Shown here: positions 27,758 to 37,689 of the stretch, one piece after another
Numbering within the stretch: the first letter of the stretch is position 1
Layout: every line of letters starts with the position of its first letter
Translations under genes and position numbers: made by a program
Source: Frigoribacterium sp. CG_9.8
GTDB lineage: Bacteria > Actinomycetota > Actinomycetes > Actinomycetales > Microbacteriaceae
Length of the DNA stretch: 64,000 nucleotides
NCBI RefSeq assembly: GCF_015751965.1
Contig: NZ_JADOVH010000002.1
Location: 550,763-614,762 of the forward strand
Direction of reading: 5' to 3'
The notes under the pieces: model-generated
Database searches by the model: none
What the model was told of the DNA's origin: nothing
Seen by the model: only the letters and a program-made list of their open reading frames with translations

Positions 27758-29399
27758 GGCGACTCCGCTCTCGCGTTGTTCTGTTCTGGTTTGTAGTGTT
27801 TGGGTTTGCGCTGTTTGGGTTTGTGCTGTCGCGCAGTCTGCCGGCCCGGTGCTGACGCGGTGCCAGCAGCATCCCGACCAGTAACACGACGAGGCCGAAG
27901 CCCGTGATGATCCATTCGAATTGGCGACCGGCGAACATCGCGGGCGTGATGGTGGTGCTCAGCGGAATAGTCTCGACCAGGGCGCCGCGCGTGAAGGTGG
28001 GAAGCGTCGCGATGACCCGGCCATCAGGAGCAAACATGGCACTCACCCCGACCGTGGAGCTGTTCACCACACTGCGTCCGGTCTCGATCGCGCGCAGACG
28101 GGCGATAGCCACCTGCTGTGCACTCTCGTCGGAGCGCCCGAAGTCGGCGTTGTTGGTGGGGGCGAGAATGAACTGCGCTCCCCCGTCGACCATCTGGTGG
28201 ATGAGTCCGTCGTCGACGATGTCGAAACAGATGGCGAGCCCAGCCATCGCCCCGTTGATATCGAAGACGTTGGAGCGCTTCCCGAAGCTGTAGTCACGTG
28301 GCACGAGGTCGAACAGGCTCGGCGCCAGTGGATACCAGAAGGCGCGATCGGGCAGATATTCGGCAAACGGCACCGGATGGATCTTGTCGTACTGGGCGAC
28401 CGCACCCGCGCCGTTCTTCCAGAGCAGCAGGCTGTTGAATGTCTGGCCGGCACCGTTTTCGGTGATGGTGCCGGTCACGAGTGGGGCATTCATCTGCCGG
28501 GAGACGAAGTCGAGGGTCTTGGCAGCCTGCTCGCTTCTCAGCGGATCGATATCGGAGGCATTTTCGGGCCAGACGACCACATCCACTTTTTTGCCCAGAA
28601 TCGGCACTGTGGCCTGCAGGTGGTCGTTGAGGCTGTCTCCCGGCCGGACTTGGGCGAATAGCCCGGAGTTGGAGTTGCCCTGAACCGCTGCGACACGAAT
28701 ACTTCCGGAGGAGAGGACTGGCCACGCCGGAAACAGCGCGGCGATGAGGAACGCGGTTGCCGCGATCATCCCCCGAGTCGTCCAGCGCACCCGAGTCGTG
28801 CGCACGGCTTGAAGCAGCACTGCGCTGAGGAACGCGATGACGAAACTGACCCCGGAGATTCCGAGCCATGCCACAAGCGGGGCGAAGGTGCTGTCGGATT
28901 GGGAGAAGGCGAGGCGACCCCAGGAGAAGCCGCCATAGGGCCACACGCTGGTGACGGCTTCACGAAGCACCCACAGTGCGGCGAGCACCGCTGGGAGGCC
29001 AATGAGCTTGCCCCCCGGTCCCGACCACACGCGGGGTACATGGCGCCAGGCCAGCGCCATGAGCACGCAGCCCAGTGCGAAGAAGATCGATTCGAGCCCA
29101 GCGAGGGCGAGCCACGGCACCGGTCCGAGATAGACCGTTAGCCAGAGGATGTGGTTGCCGAAGAACGCGAAGCCGCCCACGAATCCGACCAGCAGCGCCG
29201 ACCACGCCCGGCGACCGTTGAGTGACCAGAACATCAGCGCGGTGCCGATGAAGATGAGCGGCCACCAGCCGAGCCCGGGGAAAGCGGCCGCATTGGCGAA
29301 GCCCGAGATCGCTGCGAGAAGAATCGCGGCGGTGAGTGGAAGTGGGCGCCTCAACCATCCGGGGGCAACCCCTCTGCGGGGTGAGAGGCTCGAACGCAC
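27750..29399 (-). CDS. lnt: Apolipoprotein N-acyltransferase
   Basis: Transfers an acyl chain to the N-terminal cysteine of lipoproteins. 549 residues: about six N-terminal membrane helices, then the nitrilase-fold domain with Glu (VPFAEYLP), Lys, and the nucleophile cysteine in GLAICFD. One more helix (IITGFGLVVLLVGMLL) closes the protein. The tail after it is made of five-residue repeats (STNPN, SANPN, TTNQN) from a 15-bp array. Operon with ppm. Confidence 0.92.
   Translation of the reverse strand: MRSSLSPRRGVAPGWLRRPLPLTAAILLAAISGFANAAAFPGLGWWPLIFIGTALMFWSLNGRRAWSALLVGFVGGFAFFGNHILWLTVYLGPVPWLALAGLESIFFALGCVLMALAWRHVPRVWSGPGGKLIGLPAVLAALWVLREAVTSVWPYGGFSWGRLAFSQSDSTFAPLVAWLGISGVSFVIAFLSAVLLQAVRTTRVRWTTRGMIAATAFLIAALFPAWPVLSSGSIRVAAVQGNSNSGLFAQVRPGDSLNDHLQATVPILGKKVDVVVWPENASDIDPLRSEQAAKTLDFVSRQMNAPLVTGTITENGAGQTFNSLLLWKNGAGAVAQYDKIHPVPFAEYLPDRAFWYPLAPSLFDLVPRDYSFGKRSNVFDINGAMAGLAICFDIVDDGLIHQMVDGGAQFILAPTNNADFGRSDESAQQVAIARLRAIETGRSVVNSSTVGVSAMFAPDGRVIATLPTFTRGALVETIPLSTTITPAMFAGRQFEWIITGFGLVVLLVGMLLAPRQHRAGRLRDSTNPNSANPNTTNQNRTTRERSRRG
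27783..27827. repeat. 15-bp array at the lnt C-terminus
   Basis: Three 15-bp units (gtttgggtttgcgct and variants) encode Asn/Pro-rich five-residue repeats in the last residues of Lnt. Confidence 0.88.
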
Positions 29400-29461
29400 C
29401 CGTCAAGCTTAAGTGGAGGTTGCGATCACTGCAGCCAGCTCACCCTGGTTAATCGCCCGTG

Positions 29462-31915
29462 TCAGGCAACCGAAGAATAGGCCACAATCCCACGGCGGAT
29501 CGATTCCAGTGCCTGCCGCGCCGTGCGCCCGACGGTGCCATCGGCCACCACGGAGAGCTGGTCGAGTAGGTCGATCGTCTGCTTGGTCATGCGCACGAAG
29601 TCTCCCGCGGCGAGTTCCGATTCCATCAGCACCGAATCGAGGGGCACTCCCTGCGCCCAGCGGTTCATCGCGAGTGACAGGCCGGTGGACAGCGGGTTGC
29701 TGCCGGGGAGCTTGTGGTCGCGCTCGATGTCGTCGAGCTTCGACCACAGGTCTGTTGTCTTCTCGAAGGCTGGGCGGAACGCACCCTTCGGCAGGTAGCG
29801 ATCCGATGTCTGACCTTCATCGCGTCGCGGCTCGTAGACCAGGGCGGCGGCCATTGCCGCGAGTCCGGCGGGATCCAGATCAGTCCAGACACCGCGCCTC
29901 AGACACTCGGCCACGAGCAGGTCACGCTCACCGTAGATCCGCCGCAGCGTGCGCCCGTGCACGGATGCCGTCACCTCGCCATTCTCGGAGCGCAGCAGGT
30001 ACCCGAGCTCGAGCAGCACATCGGTGACGCGGTCGAAGATGCGGGCAACGGCGCCGGTGCGGGTCTGGATCTGGCGGCTCAGCTCATCCGTCTGCTTCTT
30101 CAGCTTCCACCAGCGTTCCGCCCAGCGTGCGTGCGTCTCGCGGTCATTGCAGGTGTGGCAGGGGTGCTGCTTGAGCCGCTTGCGCAGGGCGGCGAGCTGG
30201 TTCTGGCGCTTGTCCCGCTCGTTACGACTCTGCAGGTCGGCACGAATAGCCCCCTTGCGTTCTAGATCGGTGAGCTCACGACGGATGCCCGAATACTCGC
30301 GGAAATCTCCGAGGTGGCAAGTCATCGCCTCCTCGTACCCCCGAAGGGACTCCTCCTGCGATCGCACCTTGCGGGCGAGATCCACGACGGCGCGGTCGGC
30401 CTGGAACTGCGCGAACGACGACTCGAGGATGTCGCGGGCACGTTCGCGGCTGAACTGCTCGATGAGATTCACTGCCATGTTGTAGGTGGGTGAGAAGCTG
30501 GAGTTGAGCGGGTAGGTGCGGCGGGAGGCCAGCGAGGCCACCGCCTGGGGGTCGAGCCCCTCCTGCCACTGGATCACCGAATGGCCTTCGACGTCGATTC
30601 CGCGGCGACCGGCACGTCCGGTGAGCTGGGTGTACTCCCCCGGCGTGATCGGCACGCGGGCCTCGCCGTTGAATTTCTCGAGCTTCTCGAGCACGACGGT
30701 GCGTGCGGGCATGTTGATTCCGAGAGCGAGGGTCTCGGTGGCGAAGACGGCCTTGACGAGCTTCTTCTGGAAGAGTTCTTCGACCACCTCCTTGAACGCG
30801 GGCAGCATGCCAGCGTGATGGGCGGCGACGCCGCGCTGCAGTCCGTCGAGCCACTCGTAGTAGCCGAGAACGGCGAGGTCTTCATCGAGAATGGTGCGGC
30901 AGCGTTCCTCCACGATGTCTGCGATCTCGTCGCGCTCGAGCTGGGTGGTGAGTCGCACACCGGCGCGGAGTACCTGCTTGACGGCCTGGTCGCAGCCCAC
31001 CCGGCTGAAGATGAAAAAGATGGCGGGCAGCAGATTGCGCTCCCCCAGCATTGATACGACGCCGGCGCGATCCATCTTGAGGTCGTCAGGACGTCCACCG
31101 CGGGAGTGCCGCCGGCCGACATCCTGCATCTGGCGCGAACTGATGGTGCGCCCGCCGTATCGCGCCATCTGCACAAGTTCGGGGTTCACCCGGTGGGTGG
31201 GAGTGCCGGGAGGATCCCCCGGACCGGCCTTCGTCGTTGCGAAGAGGTCGATGAGCTTGGTGCGCATGATCACGTGCTGGTCGAGCGGCACCGGACGCTC
31301 CTCCGAGACGATCACCGCTGTCTCGCCGCGCACCGCCTGCAGCCAGTCGCCGAACTCCTCGGCGTTCGAGACGGTCGCGCTGAGCGAGACCAGCCGCACC
31401 GACTGCGGGAGGTGGATGATGACCTCCTCCCACACCGCGCCGCGGAACCGATCCGCCAGGTAGTGCACCTCGTCCATCACGACGAAGGAGAGATCTCTCA
31501 GCAGGTCGGAGTCGGCGTAGAGCATGTTGCGCAACACCTCGGTGGTCATCACCACGATGCGTGCCCCGGAGTTGATATTCGTGTCGCCGGTGAGCAGTCC
31601 CACCTGGTCCGCACCGTATTCGGCGACGAACTCCTGAAATTTCTGGTTGGACAGTGCCTTCATCGGTGCGGTGTAAAACACCTTCGCCCGTGGTTGCTGC
31701 ATCGCGAGGAACACCGCGAATTCGGCCACGATGGTCTTGCCGGCACCGGTCGGAGCCGCGACGAGCACGCTGTCTCCACGCTCGAGCGCGACGCAAGATT
31801 CGATCTGGAACGGATCGAGGTCGAAGGATTGGTTGCTGCGAAACATCTCGACGCGCGGGGTGCCGCGCCGTTCGCGAGACGCGGCGAAACGTTCTGCGGG
31901 GCTCAGCCCGGTCAT
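29462..31915 (-). CDS. helY: DEAD/DEAH-box (Ski2/Mtr4-like) helicase
   Basis: 817-residue superfamily 2 RNA helicase. Motif I APTGAGKTIVAEF, motif Ia, motif II DEVH, SAT in LSLSATVSN, and the QLTGRAGRRGID motif VI are all intact; the long C-terminal region resembles the Mtr4/HelY DSHCT-type domain, with a Cys pair in HPCHTCNDRE. The order tatA-tatC-helY is as in Mycobacterium. Its ATG overlaps the tatC stop. Confidence 0.93.
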   Translation of the reverse strand: MTGLSPAERFAASRERRGTPRVEMFRSNQSFDLDPFQIESCVALERGDSVLVAAPTGAGKTIVAEFAVFLAMQQPRAKVFYTAPMKALSNQKFQEFVAEYGADQVGLLTGDTNINSGARIVVMTTEVLRNMLYADSDLLRDLSFVVMDEVHYLADRFRGAVWEEVIIHLPQSVRLVSLSATVSNAEEFGDWLQAVRGETAVIVSEERPVPLDQHVIMRTKLIDLFATTKAGPGDPPGTPTHRVNPELVQMARYGGRTISSRQMQDVGRRHSRGGRPDDLKMDRAGVVSMLGERNLLPAIFFIFSRVGCDQAVKQVLRAGVRLTTQLERDEIADIVEERCRTILDEDLAVLGYYEWLDGLQRGVAAHHAGMLPAFKEVVEELFQKKLVKAVFATETLALGINMPARTVVLEKLEKFNGEARVPITPGEYTQLTGRAGRRGIDVEGHSVIQWQEGLDPQAVASLASRRTYPLNSSFSPTYNMAVNLIEQFSRERARDILESSFAQFQADRAVVDLARKVRSQEESLRGYEEAMTCHLGDFREYSGIRRELTDLERKGAIRADLQSRNERDKRQNQLAALRKRLKQHPCHTCNDRETHARWAERWWKLKKQTDELSRQIQTRTGAVARIFDRVTDVLLELGYLLRSENGEVTASVHGRTLRRIYGERDLLVAECLRRGVWTDLDPAGLAAMAAALVYEPRRDEGQTSDRYLPKGAFRPAFEKTTDLWSKLDDIERDHKLPGSNPLSTGLSLAMNRWAQGVPLDSVLMESELAAGDFVRMTKQTIDLLDQLSVVADGTVGRTARQALESIRRGIVAYSSVA

Positions 31916-32673
31916 GCGGCGGCCGCGCCGCCGAGGTCGTCGGCCAAGCGGTCGGTGCGTTTAGCCATGACCCGGTCCCGCCACAGGGCAATCGAACCGG
32001 CGAGCAGATACAGGAAGATCATCGGCACCGAGAGTAGGAACATCGATGCGACGTCTGCCGAGGGCGTTGCGAGCGCGCAGAACACGAAGATGGCGAGAAT
32101 CGCCCAGCGCCAACTGCGGAAGATGCTGACTCCGGAAATGATCCCGAGGAAGTTGAGCAGCACAAGGAACACCGGAAGAACGAACGCGATTCCGACCGCG
32201 AGAACGAGCTTGGTGACGAAACCAAGAAAGTCCTTCGCCTCGGTGATGGCTGCATCCTGGGTCGGCACGAAGGAGTTGAGCACATCCACGATGTGCGGGA
32301 AAACCCACCATCCGGCGGCGCATCCCGCAAAGAACAATGGCACAGCCGAGAAAAAGAACCCGAAGGTGTAGCGCTTCTCCTTCTTGGTGAGCCCCGGCAC
32401 GATGAATGCGAAGATCTGATACAGCCACACCGGGCTGGAGGCGATCACACCCACCGTGATCGCAATCTGGATGTGCACGTCGAACGCCGCACCGACAGTC
32501 GAGTAGTTGAGCGTCGTATTGCCATGGGTCTTGGCGATCGCCTCGATTGGAGCGCGGATTGCCTTGAGTACAAAGTCGGCGACGAGGAAGCCACCCACGG
32601 CAAAGACCACGATAGCGATCGCGGAGATGAAGAGTCGTTTGCGCAGCTCAATCAGATGCTGGCCGAGAGACAT
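31912..32673 (-). CDS. tatC: Sec-independent protein translocase TatC
   Basis: Receptor core of the twin-arginine translocase, which exports folded proteins. Six membrane helices are visible in 253 residues, with the conserved N-terminal LGQHLIELRKRL (signal-recognition site), FAFIVPGLTKKEKRY in the first cytoplasmic loop, and the GIISG periplasmic stretch. Lies between tatA and helY. Confidence 0.95.
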   Translation of the reverse strand: MSLGQHLIELRKRLFISAIAIVVFAVGGFLVADFVLKAIRAPIEAIAKTHGNTTLNYSTVGAAFDVHIQIAITVGVIASSPVWLYQIFAFIVPGLTKKEKRYTFGFFFSAVPLFFAGCAAGWWVFPHIVDVLNSFVPTQDAAITEAKDFLGFVTKLVLAVGIAFVLPVFLVLLNFLGIISGVSIFRSWRWAILAIFVFCALATPSADVASMFLLSVPMIFLYLLAGSIALWRDRVMAKRTDRLADDLGGAAAA

Positions 32674-32751
32674 CCGGCCTTCACGGCCCGCACCCCGCTC
32701 ACTGCGGGCAGGCTTCGTGCGGGACGGCTTAGTGGCGGTAATGGGCTATCG

Positions 32752-33018
32752 CTAGGGCTTAGCCGAGGGATGCGCGGAGTCGGTCGATTCGCGCACCTCT
32801 AACGGCGCGTGACTCTGCGACGCGTGACTCTGCGGTGCATGATTATGCGGCGCAGCGTCGGCGGGCGGTGCCACCTTCTCCTCCGCCTTGACCTCGTTCT
32901 TGAAAATCTTCATCGACTGTCCGACGCTCTTTGCGAGGCCTGGGAGCTTGGTGGCTCCGAAGAGGAGCACGACGATAACCAGAAGTACCAGGGCGTGCCA
33001 ACCGGTGAGATTTGCCAT
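32752..33018 (-). CDS. tatA: Sec-independent protein translocase TatA
   Basis: Pore-forming Tat component, 88 residues: short membrane helix (HALVLLVIVVLLFGATKLP), then the amphipathic helix with the FGATKLPGLAKSVGQSMKIF signature. The acidic/variable tail holds His/Pro-rich five-residue repeats (PHNHA, PQSHA, SQSHA) from a 15-bp array, so the tail length may vary between strains. Confidence 0.93.
   Translation of the reverse strand: MANLTGWHALVLLVIVVLLFGATKLPGLAKSVGQSMKIFKNEVKAEEKVAPPADAAPHNHAPQSHASQSHAPLEVRESTDSAHPSAKP
32804..32848. repeat. 15-bp array in the tatA tail
   Basis: Three 15-bp units of the gacgcgtgactctgc type, in frame in the unstructured C-terminal tail. Confidence 0.88.
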
Positions 33019-33096
33019 GGGCGAGATCCTTAGGAGTCGAAAAACATATCTCAGAGAAGGTTACCGCGTATTCGAATCACGCGCCTGTTATTCGGC

Positions 33097-33432
33097 TCAG
33101 AACCACCGACGGGAATTCGCATCGACGCGCGTGAGGGCGCGGCCACGAGCTATGCGGACTGCCTGCCTGGCATCGCGGCGGAGTGCGGATGCCTCCCGCA
33201 CGCGTCGTCGTCGTGCTCGCACAGCGGAAAGGTTCTGCAGGATCGCGAGTTCGTCGTCGCTATCGAACTCCGTGATGGCGGCAGCCGGCAGCTCCGTCGT
33301 GCCAGCAAGCGTGCCCACATCGGTGAACACTGTCACGGCCTTGCGAAACAGGCGCCACGCCGCGATGACGAACACGGCGACGAGTGCGAGGGCGAGACAG
33401 GTCCAGATGACGAGCCATGACCACCAGGGCAT
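33097..33432 (-). CDS. Conserved hypothetical small membrane protein
   Basis: 111 residues: one N-terminal helix (WLVIWTCLALALVAVFVIAAW), then a soluble region ending in a very basic stretch (RARRRRVREASALRRDARQAVRIARGRAL). Its ATG touches the pafC stop region (same strand, no gap), so it is part of the pafB-pafC operon. A protein of this type commonly sits between pafC and tatA in actinobacteria. Function unknown. Confidence 0.75.
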   Translation of the reverse strand: MPWWSWLVIWTCLALALVAVFVIAAWRLFRKAVTVFTDVGTLAGTTELPAAAITEFDSDDELAILQNLSAVRARRRRVREASALRRDARQAVRIARGRALTRVDANSRRWF

Positions 33433-34478
33433 CAGCGTGTGTCGTTTTCTTGGCCGGCGTCTTCCGCATCTCCTGCTGCGGCGTCTTCTGCGATGTCGTT
33501 TGCGGGTTCATAGCGCGCCGCGCCCGCCGCCGCCCAGTCTCTGACCGCGCGCCGGGCATCCGCTGGCTCGACCACCGTGACCATGCCCGGGAGCCCGCCG
33601 ACGAGACGTTTGAGCCCGTGATAGTGCGAGACCCGAAGCTCAGTACGGTTGCGACCGCCCACCAGAGTGCTTTCCGTGCCGTCGGTGAAGTAGTCCGCCA
33701 GAAGCGGAGCCGCTGACGGAGCGACATCGATCGTGACTACCAGGTCATTTGCTGAGCCCTCAAAGAGCGTGTCGGGCAGGTGCACGTCGGCCGCATGCGT
33801 GGTGATCGGCTCGGTGGTGACGGTGGGGTTGCCGATGCGGTCGATGCGGAAGGTGCGCACCGCCTCGCGCAGGTGGCACCATCCGCGCAAGTACCAGTCG
33901 GCATCCATCGATTCGATCCGCAGCGGGTCGACCCGGCGACGCTCGTGCTCACCGCGCGAGTTGATGTAGTCGAACTGCAGTTGCACGCCGGAGGCGACCG
34001 AAGTGCGGATGAGTGCAAGCGTCTCATCGGTCTCCGATGCCCCAACCGCGAATTGGCTCGGGAGGGCGGATGCTCCGCGTGAGAGCTTGGCCATGAGGCT
34101 CGCGATGGCGGTGCGATCGGAATTCTCCGGCAGGGCCGACAGGTACTGCAACCCGGCGATGAGGGCGGCTGCTTCGCGCCCCGAAAAGCGCGGTGCATCG
34201 TCGATGGCCACGAGATTGGTCAGCACGATCTGGTCATGGTCTTCGAAGTCGTCCCAGGCGAGATCGAACAGGTCGCCGTGCTGGTACTGGCCGGTCTCAC
34301 CGGGGATACCGGAGACGGCGATGAGCTTCACCGCCTCCCGCACCTGCTCTGGTTTCACGGCGAAATGGCGCGCGGCATCCTGCACGCTGATGCGCTCGTG
34401 CTCCATGAGAAACGGCACGAGCGAGAGGAGAAAAGCGAGTTTGTCCTGCGCCTGCAGCGGTGGGGTTCTCTCAGCCAT
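33432..34478 (-). CDS. pafC: WYL-domain regulator PafC
   Basis: 348-residue partner of PafB; the PafBC heterodimer activates LexA-independent DNA-damage genes in mycobacteria. N-terminal winged helix (LLSLVPFLMEHERISVQDAARHF), then a WYL domain with DADWYLRGWCHLREAVRTFRIDRI. The ATG at 34478 is used because the longer frame upstream overlaps pafB and has no homology. Overlaps pafB by 8 bases. Confidence 0.9.
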   Translation of the reverse strand: MAERTPPLQAQDKLAFLLSLVPFLMEHERISVQDAARHFAVKPEQVREAVKLIAVSGIPGETGQYQHGDLFDLAWDDFEDHDQIVLTNLVAIDDAPRFSGREAAALIAGLQYLSALPENSDRTAIASLMAKLSRGASALPSQFAVGASETDETLALIRTSVASGVQLQFDYINSRGEHERRRVDPLRIESMDADWYLRGWCHLREAVRTFRIDRIGNPTVTTEPITTHAADVHLPDTLFEGSANDLVVTIDVAPSAAPLLADYFTDGTESTLVGGRNRTELRVSHYHGLKRLVGGLPGMVTVVEPADARRAVRDWAAAGAARYEPANDIAEDAAAGDAEDAGQENDTR

Positions 34479-35547
34479 GGTTGGTCCCTTCGGCACCGGG
34501 TGCACCGGCGGTGCTCGGGTCGGCAGCGTGTTCATCAACCGTGCGCAGCAGGCGACTGTGCACCGCTGCACGGAGCGCTGGCGGAGAAAGCACGAGCGCC
34601 TCTGGGCCGTATCCGGCGAGTTCGTCGGCGAAGATATTGACGTCGGAGTAGTGCAATCGCAACACACCGGATGGCAGTCGCAGGCTGCCGCGGCGTTTGA
34701 GCAGGCGGGTGCCCGCATCGGAGTCGGGGACCACCTCGACGTCGGCGGTGTGGGACTCCCAGACCTCGTCGAGTTCTGCGAGGGCGTGCGCGGTCTGATC
34801 GCCGCTCGGTGCTGGGAAGGTCGCGCCGGTGGTCGTCACCTGGCTCACAATGCGCCGAAGCAGAAAGGTCTTGGTGATCTCGGTGCCCGGCTCCGCAGCA
34901 TGCAGGTGCCACCGGCCCTGATGCTGCACGAGCGCGAGCGGGGCGAGCTCCCGCACCCGCGCCTCGGCCTCCCCGGGCTTCAGGTAGGCGAAGCGCACGA
35001 TCGCGTTGCGCTCGAGAGCGGCGCGCAACGGCTCGAAAGCGGCATCCCGCAGGCGAATCCGAGGCGCATAGCCCAGCACCGGCTCATCGGAGACGAGCCC
35101 GAGTCCCTTGAGTTTGATTATCGCGCGACGGGATTCCCCGGAGAGCGATCCCTCTCGCCACACCAGAGCGGCGAGGTTGAGCAACGTGGACTCCCCGGGC
35201 GAGAAGGTGATGTCGTCGGGCAGCTCGTAGCTTCCGCGCGGGATGCGATACCGCAGGTTCTGGTTGTTGCCGGACTGGCCCGGGGAATCCACGGTCTCCA
35301 GTGGCACTCCCAGGTCGCGGATGTCATCTTTGTCGCGTTCAAACTGGCGCTCGAGATTGGCGTTGTCACCGCCGGCACGGTAGCGCTGGCGATACCCCTG
35401 CACGGTCGCGAGTACTTCGTTCTTGGTCAGGCCGGTCTCGGTCGCAAGAAGAGCGAGCACGAGACTGAACAGCCGCTCCTCGACGGGAATTTTGGAAACA
35501 CTTGGAGTTGGCACGGCATCCTGGCTGGAAATGAACTCGGAGGACAC
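34471..35547 (-). CDS. pafB: WYL-domain regulator PafB
   Basis: 358 residues with a N-terminal HTH (LVLALLATETGLTKNEVLATV) and a WYL domain (VQHQGRWHLHAAEPG...). Forms the PafBC activator with the next gene. GTG start at 35547. A C-terminal Ala/Gly-rich tail follows the domain. The Pup-proteasome genes that accompany pafBC in many relatives are not here. Confidence 0.9.
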   Translation of the reverse strand: MSSEFISSQDAVPTPSVSKIPVEERLFSLVLALLATETGLTKNEVLATVQGYRQRYRAGGDNANLERQFERDKDDIRDLGVPLETVDSPGQSGNNQNLRYRIPRGSYELPDDITFSPGESTLLNLAALVWREGSLSGESRRAIIKLKGLGLVSDEPVLGYAPRIRLRDAAFEPLRAALERNAIVRFAYLKPGEAEARVRELAPLALVQHQGRWHLHAAEPGTEITKTFLLRRIVSQVTTTGATFPAPSGDQTAHALAELDEVWESHTADVEVVPDSDAGTRLLKRRGSLRLPSGVLRLHYSDVNIFADELAGYGPEALVLSPPALRAAVHSRLLRTVDEHAADPSTAGAPGAEGTNHG

Positions 35548-35592
35548 TCGGCCTGTGTCCGGATGGGGCCGGCTGACCGGTCGGAAGGTAAC

Positions 35593-36546
35593 TTACCCGG
35601 CGATGCCGAGGATGTCCACGACGTAGACGGCGGCATCATCGGTGGGGGCCTTACCGGCCCCGTCAGCGGTCGCCGCAGCTTTCGGCGGCAACACTGCGAG
35701 CACCTGGGATCCGACCGTCTGGCCGATCAGGGCTGTGCTCAATCCGGTGGAGACGCTGGCCGTTCCGACCTGCAGAATTGAGGCCTGGCGATCGGTCCAG
35801 GTCGAATCGAAGACGGTCTTGGTGCCCCAGCCGATGGCGGTGTACTTGACCGCAACGAACTGCTCGCTCTTTACGGTCTCTCCCGAGCCTTTCTTCAGCA
35901 CGTTGACCTTGGCGGTCTTCGGTGCTGCACTGGCGGGAACACTGATGCCGGGAGTGCCCTCGGCCGTCAACACGACCGCTGGCATGCCGTTGACCGGGAT
36001 CTGGTCATCCCCGTCGGCCTTGGCGAGGAAGGCATCCTTCACGTCGACGACATAGACGAAGGAGTCGTTCTTACCGATGCCATTGGTCGCATCGGCGGTG
36101 CCGCCGTGACTGTCTTTCGCCGATCCGACGATCGCGATGCGGGATCCGACCTGAGCACATTCGAGCCCGAGGCTCACGGCGGGGAAGGCGGATTTGCCCG
36201 CGGTGATCAGGCTGCCGCCCGTGGCGTTGTAGCTGGTCGTCTGCAGCGGTGTTCCGTTGGCACCGTTGAGAATCGTGACCTCGAGGATTACTGGCTGGCC
36301 GGCGCCGATCGGTGCACCCGTGCCCGCGATGATCGTGGAGACCTGTGAGGTCGCGGAATACAGGGGCGTGGGGAAGGTCACCTTTGGCGCAGCCCCGAAC
36401 TTGCCGGTCGCCGCGACGACAGAGGATGCCGCACCAGAGGTCAAGCTCCGATCGCACCCGGCGATGCTGGCTTCGGTGCTGCTCGCGCAGGCCGTCAGTG
36501 AGCCGAGTAGAGCAATGGCAGCTATCAGCGCCGTGGTCTTACGCAC
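35593..36546 (-). CDS. FKBP-type peptidyl-prolyl isomerase lipoprotein
   Basis: 317 residues with a lipoprotein signal: hydrophobic stretch then the lipobox LTAC at about residue 17-20. Two FKBP-like halves follow; the C-terminal one has the better signature (VKYTAIGWGTKTVFDSTW, ...GTASVSTGLSTALIGQTVGSQVLAVLPP). Assists folding on the outside of the membrane. Placed as in other actinobacteria next to pafB. Confidence 0.88.
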   Translation of the reverse strand: MRKTTALIAAIALLGSLTACASSTEASIAGCDRSLTSGAASSVVAATGKFGAAPKVTFPTPLYSATSQVSTIIAGTGAPIGAGQPVILEVTILNGANGTPLQTTSYNATGGSLITAGKSAFPAVSLGLECAQVGSRIAIVGSAKDSHGGTADATNGIGKNDSFVYVVDVKDAFLAKADGDDQIPVNGMPAVVLTAEGTPGISVPASAAPKTAKVNVLKKGSGETVKSEQFVAVKYTAIGWGTKTVFDSTWTDRQASILQVGTASVSTGLSTALIGQTVGSQVLAVLPPKAAATADGAGKAPTDDAAVYVVDILGIAG

Positions 36547-36585
36547 GAATCCTCATTTCGATCACGATCGTTGAACGGGGTAATT

Positions 36586-37689
36586 CTAGAGTGACGGGGC
36601 GGTCGGCACGTCCGCAGGGGGCGAAACTACCGGCCTGCGGGGCGGCGTTGGTGCACCATCCGCCTCGGTAGCTGCAGCGATCACTGCTGTGGAATCTGCC
36701 TCGTTATCTGCTGCGGCGATTGCGTGGCCAGCAGTGGCCTGGGCCGCCCTGGCAGTCTTCCGCAGGCGCTTGTCGGTGACCGAGCGCTCCCCGAGCGCCC
36801 CCGGGGTCCAGGCTTCGACATCCTCATCGGAGTAGTCCGACTTGGAGAGCCTGCGCTTGACCTGTGGCAGCACAGTGTCGGGCGCGAGGCGGCGGGCCGT
36901 CAGCAGGAAGCCAGTGTGAGCGACCATGCGGTGGTCGGGGCGAACGGCGAGACCCTCAACGTGCCACCCGCGCACCATTGTCTCGGAGGAATCCGGATCG
37001 GTGAACATCCCCGTTCCACGCACAGCTTCGGCAACCCGGGAGAGCTGTGTGACCGTGGCGATGTAGCAGAGCAGAACGCCGCCGGGGGCGAGAGCATCGG
37101 CGACGACTCCGAGACACTCCCAGGGGGCGAGCATGTCGAGCATGACGCGGTCAACCGATCCGTTCTGCACCGCCGTGGGAAGTGATTCGACGAGGTCACC
37201 GACCGTCACGGTCCAGTTCTCGGGTTCCGCACCGAGGAATGAGACGACGTTGCCGCGGGCGACATCCGCAAACTCTTCGCGACGTTCGAAGGAGGTGAGG
37301 GATCCGGTTGGTCCGATGGCCCGGAGCAGCCACAGGCTGAGCGCGCCCGAGCCGACGCCGGCTTCGACGACGGTGGCACCGGGGAAGATGTCACCGAGGC
37401 TGAGGATCTGCGCCGCATCCTTCGGGTAGATGATGGCAGCCCCTCGGGGCATCGACATCACGAAATCGTTGAGCAGCGGGCGAAGGGCGAGGAACTCGTC
37501 GCCATTGGTCGCGGTGACGACCGAGGCATCCGCGAGCCCGATCAGGGCGTCGTGATCCACCATGCCGCGGTGAGTATGAAAGACCTTGCCCGGTTCGAGG
37601 GTGATGGTGTTGAGCCGGCCTTTCGGGCCGGTGAGCTGCACGCGGTCTCCGGCGCGAAATGGCCCACTCTGGCGTCGAACGGCGGTCAC
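36586..37689 (-). CDS. trmI: tRNA (adenine-58-N1)-methyltransferase
   Basis: SAM-dependent enzyme methylating A58 in the T-loop of tRNAs. The 367-residue product starts at the GTG at 37689 (VTAVRRQSGPF). It has the Rossmann motif VVEAGVGSGALSLWLLRAIG and the VMLDMLAPWECL motif. A C-terminal Ala/Pro-rich tail is extra. GTG overlaps the HAD stop by 4 bases. The gene is normally the neighbour of the proteasome ATPase; here the FKBP gene follows after only 39 bases. Confidence 0.9.
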   Translation of the reverse strand: MTAVRRQSGPFRAGDRVQLTGPKGRLNTITLEPGKVFHTHRGMVDHDALIGLADASVVTATNGDEFLALRPLLNDFVMSMPRGAAIIYPKDAAQILSLGDIFPGATVVEAGVGSGALSLWLLRAIGPTGSLTSFERREEFADVARGNVVSFLGAEPENWTVTVGDLVESLPTAVQNGSVDRVMLDMLAPWECLGVVADALAPGGVLLCYIATVTQLSRVAEAVRGTGMFTDPDSSETMVRGWHVEGLAVRPDHRMVAHTGFLLTARRLAPDTVLPQVKRRLSKSDYSDEDVEAWTPGALGERSVTDKRLRKTARAAQATAGHAIAAADNEADSTAVIAAATEADGAPTPPRRPVVSPPADVPTAPSL